Shown piece after piece: positions 1 to 10,599 of a stretch of DNA of 26,964 nt (its first letter is position 1; each line of letters opens with the position of its first letter). The stretch is from contig JALLPB010000064.1 of the NCBI GenBank assembly GCA_036939975.1, positions 1 through 26,964 on the forward strand, in the 5' to 3' direction. The notes below the pieces were generated by a model. It was not told the origin of the DNA, searched no databases, and was given only the letters and a program-made list of their open reading frames with translations. The position numbers and the translations under genes are program-made. This DNA comes from Cyclostephanos tholiformis (Eukaryota; Bacillariophyta; Thalassiosirophyceae; Thalassiosirales; Thalassiosiraceae).

Positions 1-775
1 CCTTTTCGGGGGGTCTGGAAAAAAGGGAACCAAAAAGGGAATGCACAACCTAGATAAAATCTATGTATTCCTACGTAGGTTTTGATCCACAACCCCACAA
101 CCCGATTTTTTTCTTATTTTTCTATCGTCGCGAATAATGGAGATCAACCTGACCACAGATAGCATAACCTCGGCATCACCCTTGTCACCAAAACACTCAC
201 AAGGGTCATCGCGACCCGACCATTTCCCTAGCCATGACAGATAAATGTTCCGAGTACTGTTTGGTGCTCGGGATACCAATTGGTACCGCGTGCTTGATAC
301 ATGTGTTTCAAAAAAAGTCGGACGAAAAAAAAAAGTTCGTTGGGCTCGAGTTCACCCACTTCCATGAAATGGATAATATTGGGTGTGACAGATCTCTGAC
401 TTGACTGCGACCAAGAGACTACCGGAATTGTAACATTGGATGCAACCAAGAGACAACCAGAATTGTAACATTTTACATCTTTTGTTACATTGTGATGGGA
501 CTTTTTAATGTGCCGCAATTTTAATATTTCATCATAATATTGTTCCTACATTGACATTTGCAATTCTCATTATTTGTGTTTGCAATCCTCTTATGTGTTT
601 GTAATTTTAATTATTGGGAGTCCCTAAACGCTGATTGAAATCGACTGCGGCGGGAATGAAAACAGTCAAATTGTTATTTTAATGAGAATTCCTCTTCTCT
701 CCAAATCTACCGGCACTTCTAACTGCTGCGTCGGTAGAGATGATCTGAGATTGTGACGAAAGGAACGATGATAAT
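1..775. other. Upstream non-coding region of the first gene
   Basis: I see no supportable coding sequence here. The minus-strand open frames are short, without recognisable motifs, and overlap the direct repeat at 407-472. A run of three loosely repeated units of about 20 bp, each built on TTTGCAAT or TTTGTAAT, lies near 555-615. The last 100 bases before the ATG at 776 should hold the promoter and 5' leader of the gene that starts there, but no TATA box or other element is distinctive enough to call. Confidence 0.5.
407..472. repeat. Two-copy direct repeat, 31-bp unit at 35-bp period
   Basis: Positions 407-437 and 442-472 match at 27 or more of 31 bases, sharing the cores ACCAAGAGAC and GAATTGTAACATT. 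It is a short local duplication with no coding role that I can see. Confidence 0.8.
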
Positions 776-794
776 ATGGCATATCATGGAGTAG
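768..794 (+). promoter_or_regulatory. Candidate overlapping upstream ORF
   Basis: An ATG at 768-770 lies 8 nt before the chosen start at 776, in another frame. It opens an 8-codon frame (MIIWHIME) that ends in TAG at 792-794, inside the main coding sequence. If the transcript includes it, a scanning ribosome would meet this ATG first and translation of the main frame would be lowered. The role is inferred, because the transcript start is unknown. Confidence 0.3.
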
Positions 795-2636
795 GAGTCG
801 AAACGAATGATGCCAGTATGACATCTAGCTTGGAAGAGGAAGACTTACTAAATTTCATCAACATGATCAAAATTGATGCACCTACCGACGCTCTAAATTT
901 CATCAATATTGATACACCTCCCGTGATGGTTGTTACCGCTGAAGAGCCACCCGTTGTGACGACGTCATTATCCATAGAAAGCGACGGCGGACTTTCCGAC
1001 GGCGTAAATCCGACAGGTAGTATGGTCCCCGCGGCTAATCAGGATTTGTGCGATACTCGATCCGATAAGGAAGGAAAGGATCAAGATTTGGTGGAACCAA
1101 GTGATTCAATTAATATCGATCCACCTCCCGTGATGGTTGTTACCGCTGTAGAGCCGCCCGTTGTGATGACGTTATTGTCGAAAGAATGTGACATAAGTTT
1201 TTCTAATGGCGTAAATCTGGCAGAGTGTAAGAATCCGGCGGCCTCTAATCAGGGTCCGTGCGATGCCCCATCCAATGAGGATGAAAAAGGTCAAGATTTG
1301 GTGGAACCTAGTGGCATCAATATTGAACCTTCTGAAAAAACGAACCGTAAATATATTGACGAGGGCGAACGTCTTACAAACTTGACTTATGTAGAATTGG
1401 GGGGGGGGAATGTACCTGCTGAAAGGCTGTGTCCGAGTAAATTTAAACAAGAATTGAAGAGCAGTCAGATGATGAATTCGATAAATACTGTGGTAAGCAT
1501 TTCTTTGTTCTTAAGATATAAGGGTTTGGATTCTTGATTATTGATATCGAATTTCTCCTAATTTTTCACGACAGGATTCTTGGGGCGGCTTAGAAGCAGT
1601 TGCCCCTCCCATCCTCGGATCGGCGCCCATTTGCGGTACTGAAATTGGAGACTTCTCTAACTCATCCGATCTAGGTGATAAGTCTAAGCCTTCGCTACCT
1701 GTCTTATCCAATGATGATGATTCGTCTCTAGACTCTGGCGTTTTGGGCGTAAAAGAAGTTGCTGAATATGTCAACATAGACGTACTAATGAATCCATCTT
1801 CCTTCGAGTATTTCTCTCCCGAAGTTAGCCGAAGACGCCAAAGACTCGAAAAAATGAAGACAAGGAAGAAAGATGAGTTCTCCCTGGATGGTTCTGGCCA
1901 CACCAAATCTTCCCTTCTCGAGGAACGTTTGCGTGCGAGCTCCTATCGTGGTCCAAAGCAAGTGTTGAAGGGTATCATGAAAACGGGGACTAGTCGACCA
2001 TGTAGGCCATTGAGTCATGAAAAATCTACGTCGATCGACACATCCATCAACTCGGCACCAACGTTAGGGCGGAATGAGGGAGATAGACCTACGACGATGA
2101 GACGGTGCTCCTTTTCTTTTGTTGACATTCGAGAGCATGAGCGCATTGCCGGGGATAACCCATGCGTCACGAGGGGCGTTCCCCTCTCGATAGGCTGGGG
2201 ATATCTTCAACATCAATCAATTGAATTAGATCACTATGAGAAAAGCAAAGGACCGTCTCGTGATAAGATTGAAATGTTGGTGCCTCCCGAAATACGAAGT
2301 AGGATGCTTCGTTTTGAATTCGGTGTATCTACTGCCGAGTTGAATGCTGCTATAAAGGAGGTCAATATTACCAAGAGGAACCGACGTCATACAGTCGCAA
2401 ATGAGCACATGGATGCTTGGACAGAAGTTTTACAAAGCGCCAAACGCAAGTTTCGTCGAATTGTGACAAAAAAGACGACTGCAAAGGAGCAGGAGGAGTT
2501 GTGGAAACAAGCCCACAAGAGTGCCATGAATGAATACTTAAAGATTCATGGCTCCGATAGTTTGGGGAATAGCCCAGAGAGAGCAGGTGTGGGGAGCATC
2601 AACTTGGGTCCAAACATAGTTTCAGAGAAAAAATAG
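776..2636 (+). CDS. Conserved hypothetical protein (ochrophyte-type), two exons
   Basis: Exon 1 is 776-1492 and exon 2 is 1575-2636. The 82-bp intron (1493-1574) has a GTAAGC donor and a TTTTCACGACAG acceptor, and joins the frames in phase 0 to give 592 residues. The N-terminal half is acidic, low in complexity and probably disordered, with a 69-residue unit repeated twice. The C-terminal third is basic. It begins with FSFVDIREHERIAGDNP, followed by GVPLSIGW, and then two helical segments rich in Arg and Lys (AIKEVNITKRNRRHT; the QSAKRKFRRIVTKK region). I recognise this C-terminal arrangement (V.IREY...LGDNP...GPPL.L.W) from many uncharacterised diatom proteins, recalled rather than searched. 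The function is unknown, and no catalytic motif is visible. Both exons lack internal stops, so the gene looks functional. There is no recognisable partner gene nearby. Confidence 0.8.
908..1321 (+). repeat. 207-bp in-frame tandem coding repeat, two copies
   Basis: The unit at 908-1114 is repeated at 1115-1321 with substitutions, an exact 69-codon period inside exon 1. Both copies start with a PPVMVVTA.EPPVV segment and end in QDLVEPS. A third partial start (NIEP) follows. Most substitutions keep the frame, consistent with an older duplication under weak constraint. Confidence 0.85.
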
Positions 2637-3574
2637 CCAACTTACCCCGATTGTGGAAATCACCACTCAAACCGCTCGATTAGACGATCAACTACCCTCA
2701 CACTGGAAGCTCACCTGTACAAACATTTTTGCCTAGGTAGACATGTCAGTAGGCAACCAGGCAGCAGTAAAGCTCAAATACCCTCATTCTTATCATATTG
2801 ATGTCACAGTAGAGAAAAATTGTTTGACAAGGCTCATATCATGAGAAGTACCATATCATTAAATGTAAGTCTATAATCCTAACCATCACAGAGCAAGTTT
2901 GCCAACTAATCAGAACATGCAAGCATCGATTTTTAGCGGCCAACTGTTGATACCACAACATCTTCACAAATTAATACCTTTTAACCATTAATATTTATTT
3001 TTTATCCTGGCATCAGAAGTTCTGATTGAGCCCTTCATCCTCAAGAGAGGTTTAGCAATAGGTGGTCCCATGCTCATGCCAACAAACCCCCAACCATGCT
3101 GCTGTCAGGAAAAAGAAAAATTGCTTATGGCAAACAGGTTCTGCTCAAATTAAACAATACCCAATCCTAATGGACTCATTTTTGATGGATTATTTTGAGA
3201 GCAACACACACTGAGGCACCAAGAAGCTACAACTACAACTATCATCAGAATGAGGGTGCCTGTATTCCTTTTTAGTTGCCTATGTTTCTTTTTGACTAAA
3301 GAACAAACAGGTATTCTGATTCTGCTATTTAAATGCCTGATTTCTGATTGTACACATAAAAAATGTGTTTATTCTGCAACATTTCTGTGTTTCTTGGCTG
3401 TTTAGTTTCTGCCTTTGTTGGTGTTGGTGTGATGAGTGTATGGTACGAATATTTTTTCTAATTTACTCCCAAACCATTTTTCAGGTTTGCTCATCTATTA
3501 GTTTAGACCTCTGGCTTCTGGGTCATAAAATAAATCACAATTATCTAATCTAATCCATTAATGCACAACAGAAC
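2637..3574. other. Non-coding stretch after the first gene
   Basis: I see only short open frames without motifs, and an AT-rich composition. The 3' untranslated region and terminator of the upstream gene must lie in the first part. Nothing else is supportable. Confidence 0.5.
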
Positions 3575-3606
3575 TGACTGGTTCTCATCCTAGCTGGATC
3601 ACTTTT
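3575..3606 (+). repeat. Left arm of 32-bp inverted repeat
   Basis: It is the exact reverse complement of 6616-6647. The sequence diverges on both sides of the match, so the ends of the conserved block are sharp. Confidence 0.9.
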
Positions 3607-3989
3607 CTATGCTACTCTTACATTTAGTTTTTTTTTAGTGTTCAAAAGTACTATCTCCTAGCTGGTCAGCTGTAAGTACCGTATATAGTCCCTATCAGTG
3701 ATGTACTTAGAGGTTAGATAGAGACTCAAGAAATTGTCTTTTCAGTAAAAGTTGTGCAGCAATCTTGTTGGGCATATCAAGGGCTTTCAGAATCTGTACT
3801 TCTTGTCCTAGTTGCCCAGGTATTCGCTGAGATACAGCCGGTCAACCAGAATTTGGGCTGTATTTAAGGCTTTCAAGCACACTTACCAGGCCTCAAACAC
3901 AAGGTAATGTGCTCAATAACATTGATATTATTACATTATTACATGCCCACTAAGCAGTTGAGATATGGCATTACTGCTGAGGATGTAAT

Positions 3990-5439
3990 TCTTACAGGCC
4001 AAGGATCCTGGGAATCTCAAGTTGGAGATGCTCCTTTGTGTGGAAGATTTCCTAGCATCCGAGACATAAATTTACCTGGCACGTCTGGCATAGCATTATC
4101 TGAGAACGCAAGCCCGCCTGTTTGCAGTTCTTGGTGTCATCATCAGGATTGAACTCTTTGTATGCTCATTGATGCAGTTGCACACTGTCGTACCAGGAGG
4201 GGCATCTGGTACGACAGGCATGTGCGCCACCGAGTCATCAAGCCTTCCACGTAACCGACCTCAAGTTGGCAAGAGTGCAAGAGAGTCAACCTTTGGAGCT
4301 CTCTTCTTTCCTTCCCTCACCATGTTCACACTGCATTTGGGGGAGACTTCTTCCTGGGCCAATACTCCTCAGGGTCAAGATGCGCATACCCAATTGCCTC
4401 ATTCCAGTCGTGGTGTGTCCACTTAGCTGGAACTCCCTTTAGGTCACAATAGCGCTTGTACAAGACATATGAGTTGACAAGAGAGACCTCATATCCCCAA
4501 ATAAACAGTGCCCACCACGACACGTTATTTCGCTGGAATTGCATGATGCGATAAAAGAGCCGAAGCTGGTCGGCAATATCATTGTCATTCATTTCAAAGT
4601 TGTAGTCATCACTTAGGTTCAACTGCAGGAAGGAGAAGTCAACCATCCTCTTCTGGCTTGAACTCCACACTTTCTTCTTTATTGGTATCCAAGTGATGCT
4701 CTCGCAGCTGTGAGAGATCATGTAGGTTTGCATCAGTATTCTTGGGCTCAGGGACAGGATCACTGCACCGAGTGAGAAGCTCCCACTTTGCTATCACGTC
4801 CAACCCTATGCACTCATGATGCTGAGCGACGTCCTCCCCTGATGGAACAGGCACATTGTGAATGATCACCTCCTTTAGGCGATCCTGTAGCTTGGCCTTC
4901 TTCCCTTGGGTCCCACGGCCCCTCTTCTTCAGCTCATCGTGCAACATTGCCACCGACAAGCGCATTACATCAAGCTCATTTGGTGCTGCCGGCGCCTCCA
5001 CTGCCTCCGCAACACTCCCCCCCTCAATAGCTTGTTCAAAATACATTTCCATATCGTCGTTTGGATCGTCCACGAAGTGGGGGAGGTTTCCCTCAGAGTC
5101 ATAGCCCTCATCATTGAGATCGGAGTTTTGGTTTGTGAAGTGGTTTTGTATGGTACCAAAATGTTGACAGCTTCATTCACGCCCCCCCCCTGCGATTAGT
5201 GTCGTCTCCCCTTCACAATCATCAAAAAGAGTCCTTTGGAAGAAGGGTGTAAAATCAGTTTTGTTGGCTGTGCCCAATTTGCCAAGAAATCCATCACAAT
5301 CAGCACTATCAGTGACCGGCAGCGATGCTACAAATTCTTCCTCGAATGCTCTCTGCTCCTCACTCAACCCAGCCGACATATTCAGTGATTCTAAGAGATG
5401 AGTACCGGTCCCAGCAATATTTCCGGCAAGGGGTTGCAT
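3990..5439 (-). pseudogene. Decayed piggyBac-type transposase with N-terminal SAP motif
   Basis: Reading on the minus strand, an ATG at 5439 opens an acidic N-terminal region (MQPLAGNIAGTG...). It is interrupted by a TGA at 5173-5175 after a G run, and resumes in the same frame to 4639. A SAP-like DNA-binding motif (LSVAMLHDELKKRGRGTQGK, then KAKLQDRL) lies near 4970-4860. Another frame then carries the transposase C-terminal half: LNLSDDYNFEMNDNDIADQL, NNVSWWALFIWGYE, YKRYCDLKGVP and WNEAIGYAHLDPEEYWP (4640-4340). Beyond that come KKRAPKV and HMPVVPDAPP. The end, around 4060-4000, is the cysteine-rich zinc-binding tail typical of piggyBac transposases (LCQTC, LCLGC, stop, EIFH). The central catalytic region is missing: the N-terminal part abuts the C-terminal part directly. 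With at least three frameshifts or stops plus that deletion, it cannot encode an active enzyme. Confidence 0.8.
4185..4217. repeat. Perfect 12-bp hairpin with 9-bp loop
   Basis: CTGTCGTACCAG at 4185-4196 pairs with CTGGTACGACAG at 4206-4217. It lies inside the decayed piggyBac frame, in the part encoding PVVPDAPPGTT. It may be chance or a footprint, and no function is assigned. Confidence 0.7.
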
Positions 5440-6615
5440 GGGGGGAAGGGGGGGGGGGGGTTGACCGAGTTATTTGTCCACCCCAGCAGCCATCATAGGG
5501 ATGATGTATTTGTGTCAACAATTTGATGTTGCTACTTTAACACATCATAACTCCGTCAAAAAGTATGGTACCCCCCCCCCATGTAAAGATGCTGTAGGTT
5601 AATTTGGGTGCAGGGAACACGATGATGTGGTCAGATTGAACTTGGAAGGTCAGTATGGGGGGGATATCAGCATTTTGAGAATCTGGAAATAGGGATTGTA
5701 TAATATGGTCCCTGACCAACAAAGAGATACCTTAAGTACTACCTATATTGTTTATCATACTTACGAAGTGTACATTAATGCAAAAAAGGGTATTTTTGCC
5801 CCTAAAAACAAAGGCCAAGTCTAACTGCACCCCCCGTTTTTATTACTGGTGACACACCCCCTGTGCATGGTGTTGTGTCATCTGTGCTTGGACTTCATGG
5901 GGGAGCATAGTTATTGTGTAAAGTGGGGCAAAGTATTGGCTGGGTGAGGTGCTCTCTACTCTACAAAATTGGTAAAACACAAGCGACAAAACACAACACA
6001 CAACACACACAACAACAACCAACTCAAGCCGCCGCCACCATACTCTCTGGCGGCTTTTCTCTCTCTCTCCGTGGGTAGAGCAGTGGCACCATCAAATCAT
6101 GGCACCGCTGCTCCCCAAAGCCATGCACAGGCTGCAAGCCATCGGGCTTGCATTTGCTGTCATTGATTTGCTCATTTGGGGGGGCATATAGAGAGGGACC
6201 AAAACATAGAGTGAGGGGGGGTTGCCTGGGCCTTAAGGTTACAATTCAACACATAACAACCAAATAAAAGTTGGCATGGAAGATGGAGGGAATCCTGGGG
6301 AGACGCATGACCGAGGCAGAACGTGTGAGGGGGATGCCGTGTTGTCGGCTCGGTCGTTGAAATAATCAACAAAAAATAATGGCCGCTGTTCAATGGGGGA
6401 ACACAACAATCAACAAAAAGTCGGTTTCTGCAGTGGGAGGGACATCAGGGAAGGTGCACAACTGTGGAGGAACATGATGTAGGGAGTGTGTTTTGTCATT
6501 GTTTGGCAGTGGCTTGTGTGTCATTGTACTAGATAGTAGTAATAATAATTATGCTATGCAATAAAACCGTTGGCTTTTTTCATATAGGAATTAATACAAA
6601 AAAATCAAAATGTAA

Positions 6616-6647
6616 AAAAGTGATCCAGCTAGGATGAGAACCAGTCA
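6616..6647 (-). repeat. Right arm of 32-bp inverted repeat
   Basis: It is the exact reverse complement of 3575-3606. Confidence 0.9.
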
Positions 6648-7262
6648 ACTGAGATGAGATACATCCAGAAACAAGACGTCTGTGAAAAGTGAAATGACTT
6701 AATGTCATTGCTGCAGCCACCAGTCCATAGGTAACAGCAAAATGAGAACTTAAGCATTTTATATTTTTATTTTGTTTCTCCTTCAAGCAAATTTCTTTTA
6801 TCAGCAAGTTTCCTCATCAAGTTGAGATCATTTGATCACAGTCAATAAATTTCTTATCTAATCGATAAAAGGCAAGTCTCCAAAGTTCCCACTCTACAAA
6901 GACAATCAAAAATTTTAGGGGCTGGATCAATTAATACAACAGTGCACAAAGTTCCTCAGGTTTTCCTTTTAAAAAATTGTGAATAGGCAGACAGTAAAAC
7001 TTTTGTTGATACTCTTTTCATCCTTTGCTCCAGCATTATGAGGTGCAGCCCATTCTTTGGCTCTCTTTTTTTTGTTCTGGCAGGAAGCAGATGAGAATTT
7101 TTGTTCTGGCTATCTCCTATCTCTTTTTTCCCAATGCCAGAAATGGAACAGACCAGCTCAACAAACAGCCACAAATTTTTTGACATCATGAGAATCATCT
7201 CACCCCCATGATCACAAATTTGTGTCTCTTCATTGCAGCACTGATAGAACTATGTACAAATT

Positions 7263-7313
7263 GGCAATTGTCAGTGCACATACAATTAAATAGTACGTGT
7301 GCTGACAATTGCC
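7263..7313. repeat. Compact 21-bp near-perfect hairpin
   Basis: The left arm 7263-7283 (GGCAATTGTCAGTGCACATA + C) pairs with 7293-7313 at 18 of 21 positions, around a 9-base AT loop. Two of the mismatches are adjacent, and the outer 12 bp are perfect. It could be the remnant of a foldback element or a small-RNA precursor. Neither is shown by the sequence. Confidence 0.75.
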
Positions 7314-8306
7314 TTAGCTGTTTTTTGGCAGCATGAGCAGTATTGTTGAAAATCACTCACACATGAAGGGAGACAAGAGAGGCAAGGGGGGAGGGAGGAA
7401 ATGGCAGCTGGGGGGAGAGCATAACAAAGCCCATTCCATTGACATCTACAGTGGGGAGACAAGTTTACAAAGATGGCAACATGTTGCAGTTGCTGCTGAT
7501 TACTTAAACACAACAATCAACAGGAGGATGAGGCGGACAATGGAGTGGCAAATGAGAGAGGTGAGGGGAGAGGGGAAAGATGGCAGGGGGGGGGAGGCAT
7601 GATTGATGAAAAATCATTGCACTTGCTCTGCATGCCCTAAAAAAGTAACAATCAACCAATGATAAGGATGTGCAATGAGGAGTGATGACATTGCAGGGGT
7701 GATGCCATGATTGCCAATGACAACAACTAAACATTGACCATGTGTGTATACCAATATAGTTAACTTTATCAAATGAAGTAAATCTTGTCACCATTCACCA
7801 TTTGTCCTTCATGCATCCTATGCTTGCAGATTCCACTTGGACTTTTTCAGCACATGATTTGTTTCCTTTGGATCACCAGGTTGCAATCAAGTCTTGTTAC
7901 AATTGATATTTACAATTCACGCCATATGCCCACCCACAGCATATGAAGTAGTAGCTCAAACACTTCATATACATCCAATATGGATGTTACATACAGAGTG
8001 GGGTGGTTTACAGCCTCAAACATGACACCATGATGTACTTACCTCACAAGAGGCATAATTGGATCTACAAAATTAAATTGTAACAAATAGTCTTAGTAAT
8101 TTTATCTATTTTGATATTTATTGTTACTGTAGTACATTTTATTTGTTCTAAATAAGCTAGTCTTTCTAATTGTTAAAATTATTTTTAAATTTTGCTACAT
8201 TTTTTATTTTAGTGTACAAAATATTATTATGATGAGAAAAATTTAGTTTTGCTATCTTCAAAATTTCTATTCATTAGTGACACTGGGCGACATTCGAAAT
8301 TGTTGT

Positions 8307-8431
8307 AAACCTGTTTAGAACAATTTAGAACACCAACGGTCATTTCTAAATGTGTTCCAAATTGGGGGACACCCCGTTCTAAGTCTTCCAAAACTGTTCT
8401 AAACCTGTTTAGAACGATTTAGAATGCCAAC
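8307..8431. repeat. 31-bp direct repeat, 94 bp apart, containing a palindrome
   Basis: Positions 8307-8337 and 8401-8431 share AAACCTGTTTAGAAC, a variable base, then ATTTAGAA and CCAAC. The second copy with its left flank forms the palindrome GTTCTAAACCTGTTTAGAAC. It lies in AT-rich non-coding DNA. Confidence 0.75.
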
Positions 8432-8719
8432 AATGTACAACTAAATCCTAGACTAAAAAAGAATATTTTATAGGAATAAGTTCATTTGGGATCACCGTTG
8501 CAATTAGTTTACAGTTCCAGTAACTATTCCTTCGTCTCTAACTCTCAAAATTGGTTAGAAAAATAAGACACCCAGCTGAAAATTCATTAAAAACCAACGG
8601 CAAATCTCGGGGACATAGACCAATGGCCTAATACTTCTTCTCTCCTCTCTCCTCCTCTCAGAGAACAAGCACTCTGTCACACGACCCCACAAGCCAAAAA
8701 ACAACAAAACAGCGTCATC

Positions 8720-8907
8720 ATGGTGCCCCCAATCCGCCGGCTCCCGGCGGCTCCAATTCTACAGGTGAGTGTGATCGCCCTACATCACGCGATCGATCAC
8801 GATCGTTGCAATCCAGTGATGTAACTTTTATTGATGAAAATAACAAATCTTTTATTTTATTGACCATTCTTCTATGTGCAGAGGCTCATCGTGCTCTTGG
8901 ACAAAAG
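8720..8907 (+). CDS. Possible first two exons of a gene cut off by a retroelement
   Basis: A CT-rich stretch (8638-8660) and a CA-rich leader (AAAACAACAAAACAGCGTC, ending near 8716) precede ATG at 8720. The frame MVPPIRRLPAAPILQ ends at 8764, directly before a strong GTGAGT donor. A TTCTATGTGCAG acceptor ends at 8881 and is followed in frame by RLIVLLDK and part of a codon, up to a second GTGAGT donor at 8908. The 117-bp intron and both donors fit the other introns in this window. About 30 bp later gag-type sequence begins, on the opposite strand. The remaining exons are therefore lost, or lie beyond the retroelement as part of a very long intron. The product is not recognisable from 23 residues. 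The splice sites are clear, but the gene is inferred. Confidence 0.4.
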
Positions 8908-8939
8908 GTGAGTTTTTGAAGTGACAACTCATGCTTTTT

Positions 8940-10306
8940 TCATGGCTGCTTCATTGAAACGATGCGTACTGGGGGACATGGTGCGCGTGCGGGAGGGGGC
9001 ACACAGCCGGACGCCGATGGGAGAATGGTCTTGTGCATCCCCACAATTGATCCGTTCATGGTGTTTTGGTGGGTGGCATGCCAATTGTGCGTAGGATGGG
9101 GGTTGGTGCAGGTCGCGCTATTGTGATTGTTGTCAATGTTGAGTTCCAATTTTCCAAGCATTTGTAGGGTGTTGGCGCGCGTGCATTGGGCATGCCGCCG
9201 GGTGGTTGGTATCCGGTGGGGTTGCCAAGATTGCCACCTCGGCGGGATGATCCACGACGATTGTTGTTGGGTGGCGCACGTGGTGGCATGTAAATAGCTG
9301 GGGGAGGTTGACTCTGAAGCGCCATGCAGTAATGTTGCATCACCGCGACCTGTGCCTGCAGCGTGGTGATGGTGGTGCCCTGCGATTTGACCGATTCTTG
9401 CATTGCAGCGTACGCAGCACTAAAATTCGCAAGTGATTCACCGTACTATATCGCGGAGGCGTCATCATCGTTGATGATGCTGACCGCATTCATTCCATAG
9501 CCGTGTAGTCCTGCGGGTATGGCCGTTTGGTTGACGAGCGCAATCTTGTCCGCCCAGAAGGTTTTGAAGGTGTCGAAGGTCTTGACGATTCGGAGGCGGA
9601 TCGCCTCGCGTGCGATCCATGCCAGAATACCACATCGCTTGATCAGGCGCAGGCCGATATTGACGACATCGATGTCATTCATCTTGTATCCTGCACTGCT
9701 GGCGTAGGTGGCACCGGTGAAGAGGTGGAGGACAAGCGCATCAAATCCATCGGCTGGGTGCCAATCGGCAGCCATTCGTTGTCGGTTGGCTTCGTGGTCT
9801 TTCGCCGTCATCTTGCCATATTGGTTGACAAACCATAGGAAAAGATTGACGAAGATGATGTTGGGCTTGCGGAGACAGCATTGTTGGCAAGATGTGCAAA
9901 CTTGGGTTGACATCGCATCAAGGAAGACGTCGGCAAGGGCGGTGTTCATCGTGATGATGGCCGCCCTGGTCTTCTTGTCTTGTGCATGCGTTGCACGCAC
10001 CGTGGCACGATCGTTATCATCGATGCATGCCGTGAAGTCGGGCACGTCGGGAACTTGGGCAGGGAAGGGCGTGAATGCATCGGGGTATGCCTCTGACGTG
10101 AGGAAGGCATAGACATCGTGCGGTGCAGCACAAAAAAGGAGATTCATTGTGGTGGAAGCGGGCGATCTGTGAGTTTGGGCGCAGCGACAGAGGTGGAACA
10201 AGACGTCGATGAGGGACTGAAGGTTGGGAGTCCCCAGTATGGGTTCTGGGGCAGGCGGGAAGCCCGCCTTCATGTCCGCCAGGGTGGTTTCTGAAAGGTT
10301 GGACAT
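8940..10306 (-). pseudogene. LTR-retrotransposon gag-like protein, decayed and truncated
   Basis: ATG at 10306 opens a 286-codon frame (MSNLSETTLADMKAGFPPAP..., ..., ADWHPADGFDALVLHLFTGA, AGYKMNDIDVVNIGLRLIKR). I recognise it from memory as the gag region of diatom copia-like retrotransposons. A stop at 9446 interrupts it. The same protein then continues with ESVKSQGTTITTLQAQ, a proline- and glycine-rich linker (9400-9180), and, after a frameshift, NSATCTNPHPTHN and MNGSIVGMHKTILPSASG (9150-9000). The expected CxxH part of the zinc-binding segment before NSATC is gone. Around residue 230 the text KRCGILAWIAREAIR suggests a small internal deletion. The coding signal stops near 8940, with no protease, integrase or RT. 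The superfamily assignment is less certain than the gag call. Confidence 0.75.
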
Positions 10307-10352
10307 GCTGGTGAGATGGGGAGGATGTCACCGGGGTAAATATTAGTTATAA

Positions 10353-10415
10353 ATTCTAGAGAACTGTCAAGAGAACTCGCTAGGGGAGATGCAGCTTAAT
10401 AACGTTCTCTAGAAT
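10353..10415. repeat. 12-bp inverted repeat between the two gag remnants
   Basis: ATTCTAGAGAAC at 10353-10364 is mirrored by GTTCTCTAGAAT at 10404-10415, and the similarity continues a few bases outwards. It sits just upstream of the gag start at 10306, where an LTR end or leader would be expected. Too little is repeated to identify an LTR. Confidence 0.7.
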
Positions 10416-10599
10416 TATGAGCACTATTGTAATGGTGCCCTTCTAGGGATGTTGTGTGTTGTTGCTAACCTGGTGAGGATTCGTGACTTGCCAAGTATTC
10501 GGTGGTCAGGAAGACTTGGGGAGACTGACAGACTAGGAGAACTCCTGATTGCTGGTAATGGGGACTTCTTGGAGTAGGGATCACCAAGTATTTCAGCAG

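Larger units (their letters stand above)
3575..6647. mobile_element. Candidate DNA transposon bounded by 32-bp inverted repeats
   Basis: A 32-bp sequence at 3575-3606 recurs as an exact reverse complement at 6616-6647, starting TGACTGGTTCTCATCC when read inwards from the left. The 3.07 kb between them contains a decayed piggyBac-type transposase on the minus strand. I found no clear TTAA target duplication next to the repeats, and they are longer than the terminal repeats usual for piggyBac. The pair may therefore instead be two copies of an unrelated dispersed repeat. Confidence 0.45.
5440..8719. other. Long non-coding region with C/G runs and CA-rich tracts
   Basis: There is no supportable gene. 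Long C or G runs occur near 5182-5190, 5449-5460 and 5571-5580. A CA-rich tract (about 5975-6020) precedes an 8-bp hairpin (AAGCCGCC at 6026-6033, GGCGGCTT at 6049-6056). Several G-rich stretches (6180-6360, 7380-7600) share short motifs such as AACAATCAACA, probably old repeat relics. The part from 8050 to 8280 is very AT-rich. The open frames here have no motifs. Confidence 0.5.

Noticed and set aside
5173..5175. TGA recoded as an amino acid in the piggyBac relic, suggesting a variant genetic code together with the TGA at 25733
   Set aside because: This gene also has frameshifts, other stop codons and a deleted core, so a nonsense mutation is enough. It gives no support to a code change.
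5440..7800. Genes in the G-rich region (for example 7333-7602 + and 7504-7794 -)
   Set aside because: The predicted peptides are low-complexity products of purine or pyrimidine runs, with no motif, splice context or conserved pattern.
9519..10112. Plus-strand open frames of up to 134 codons opposite the first gag
   Set aside because: They are antisense shadows: the minus strand carries the recognisable gag sequence, and the plus-strand translations have no motifs.
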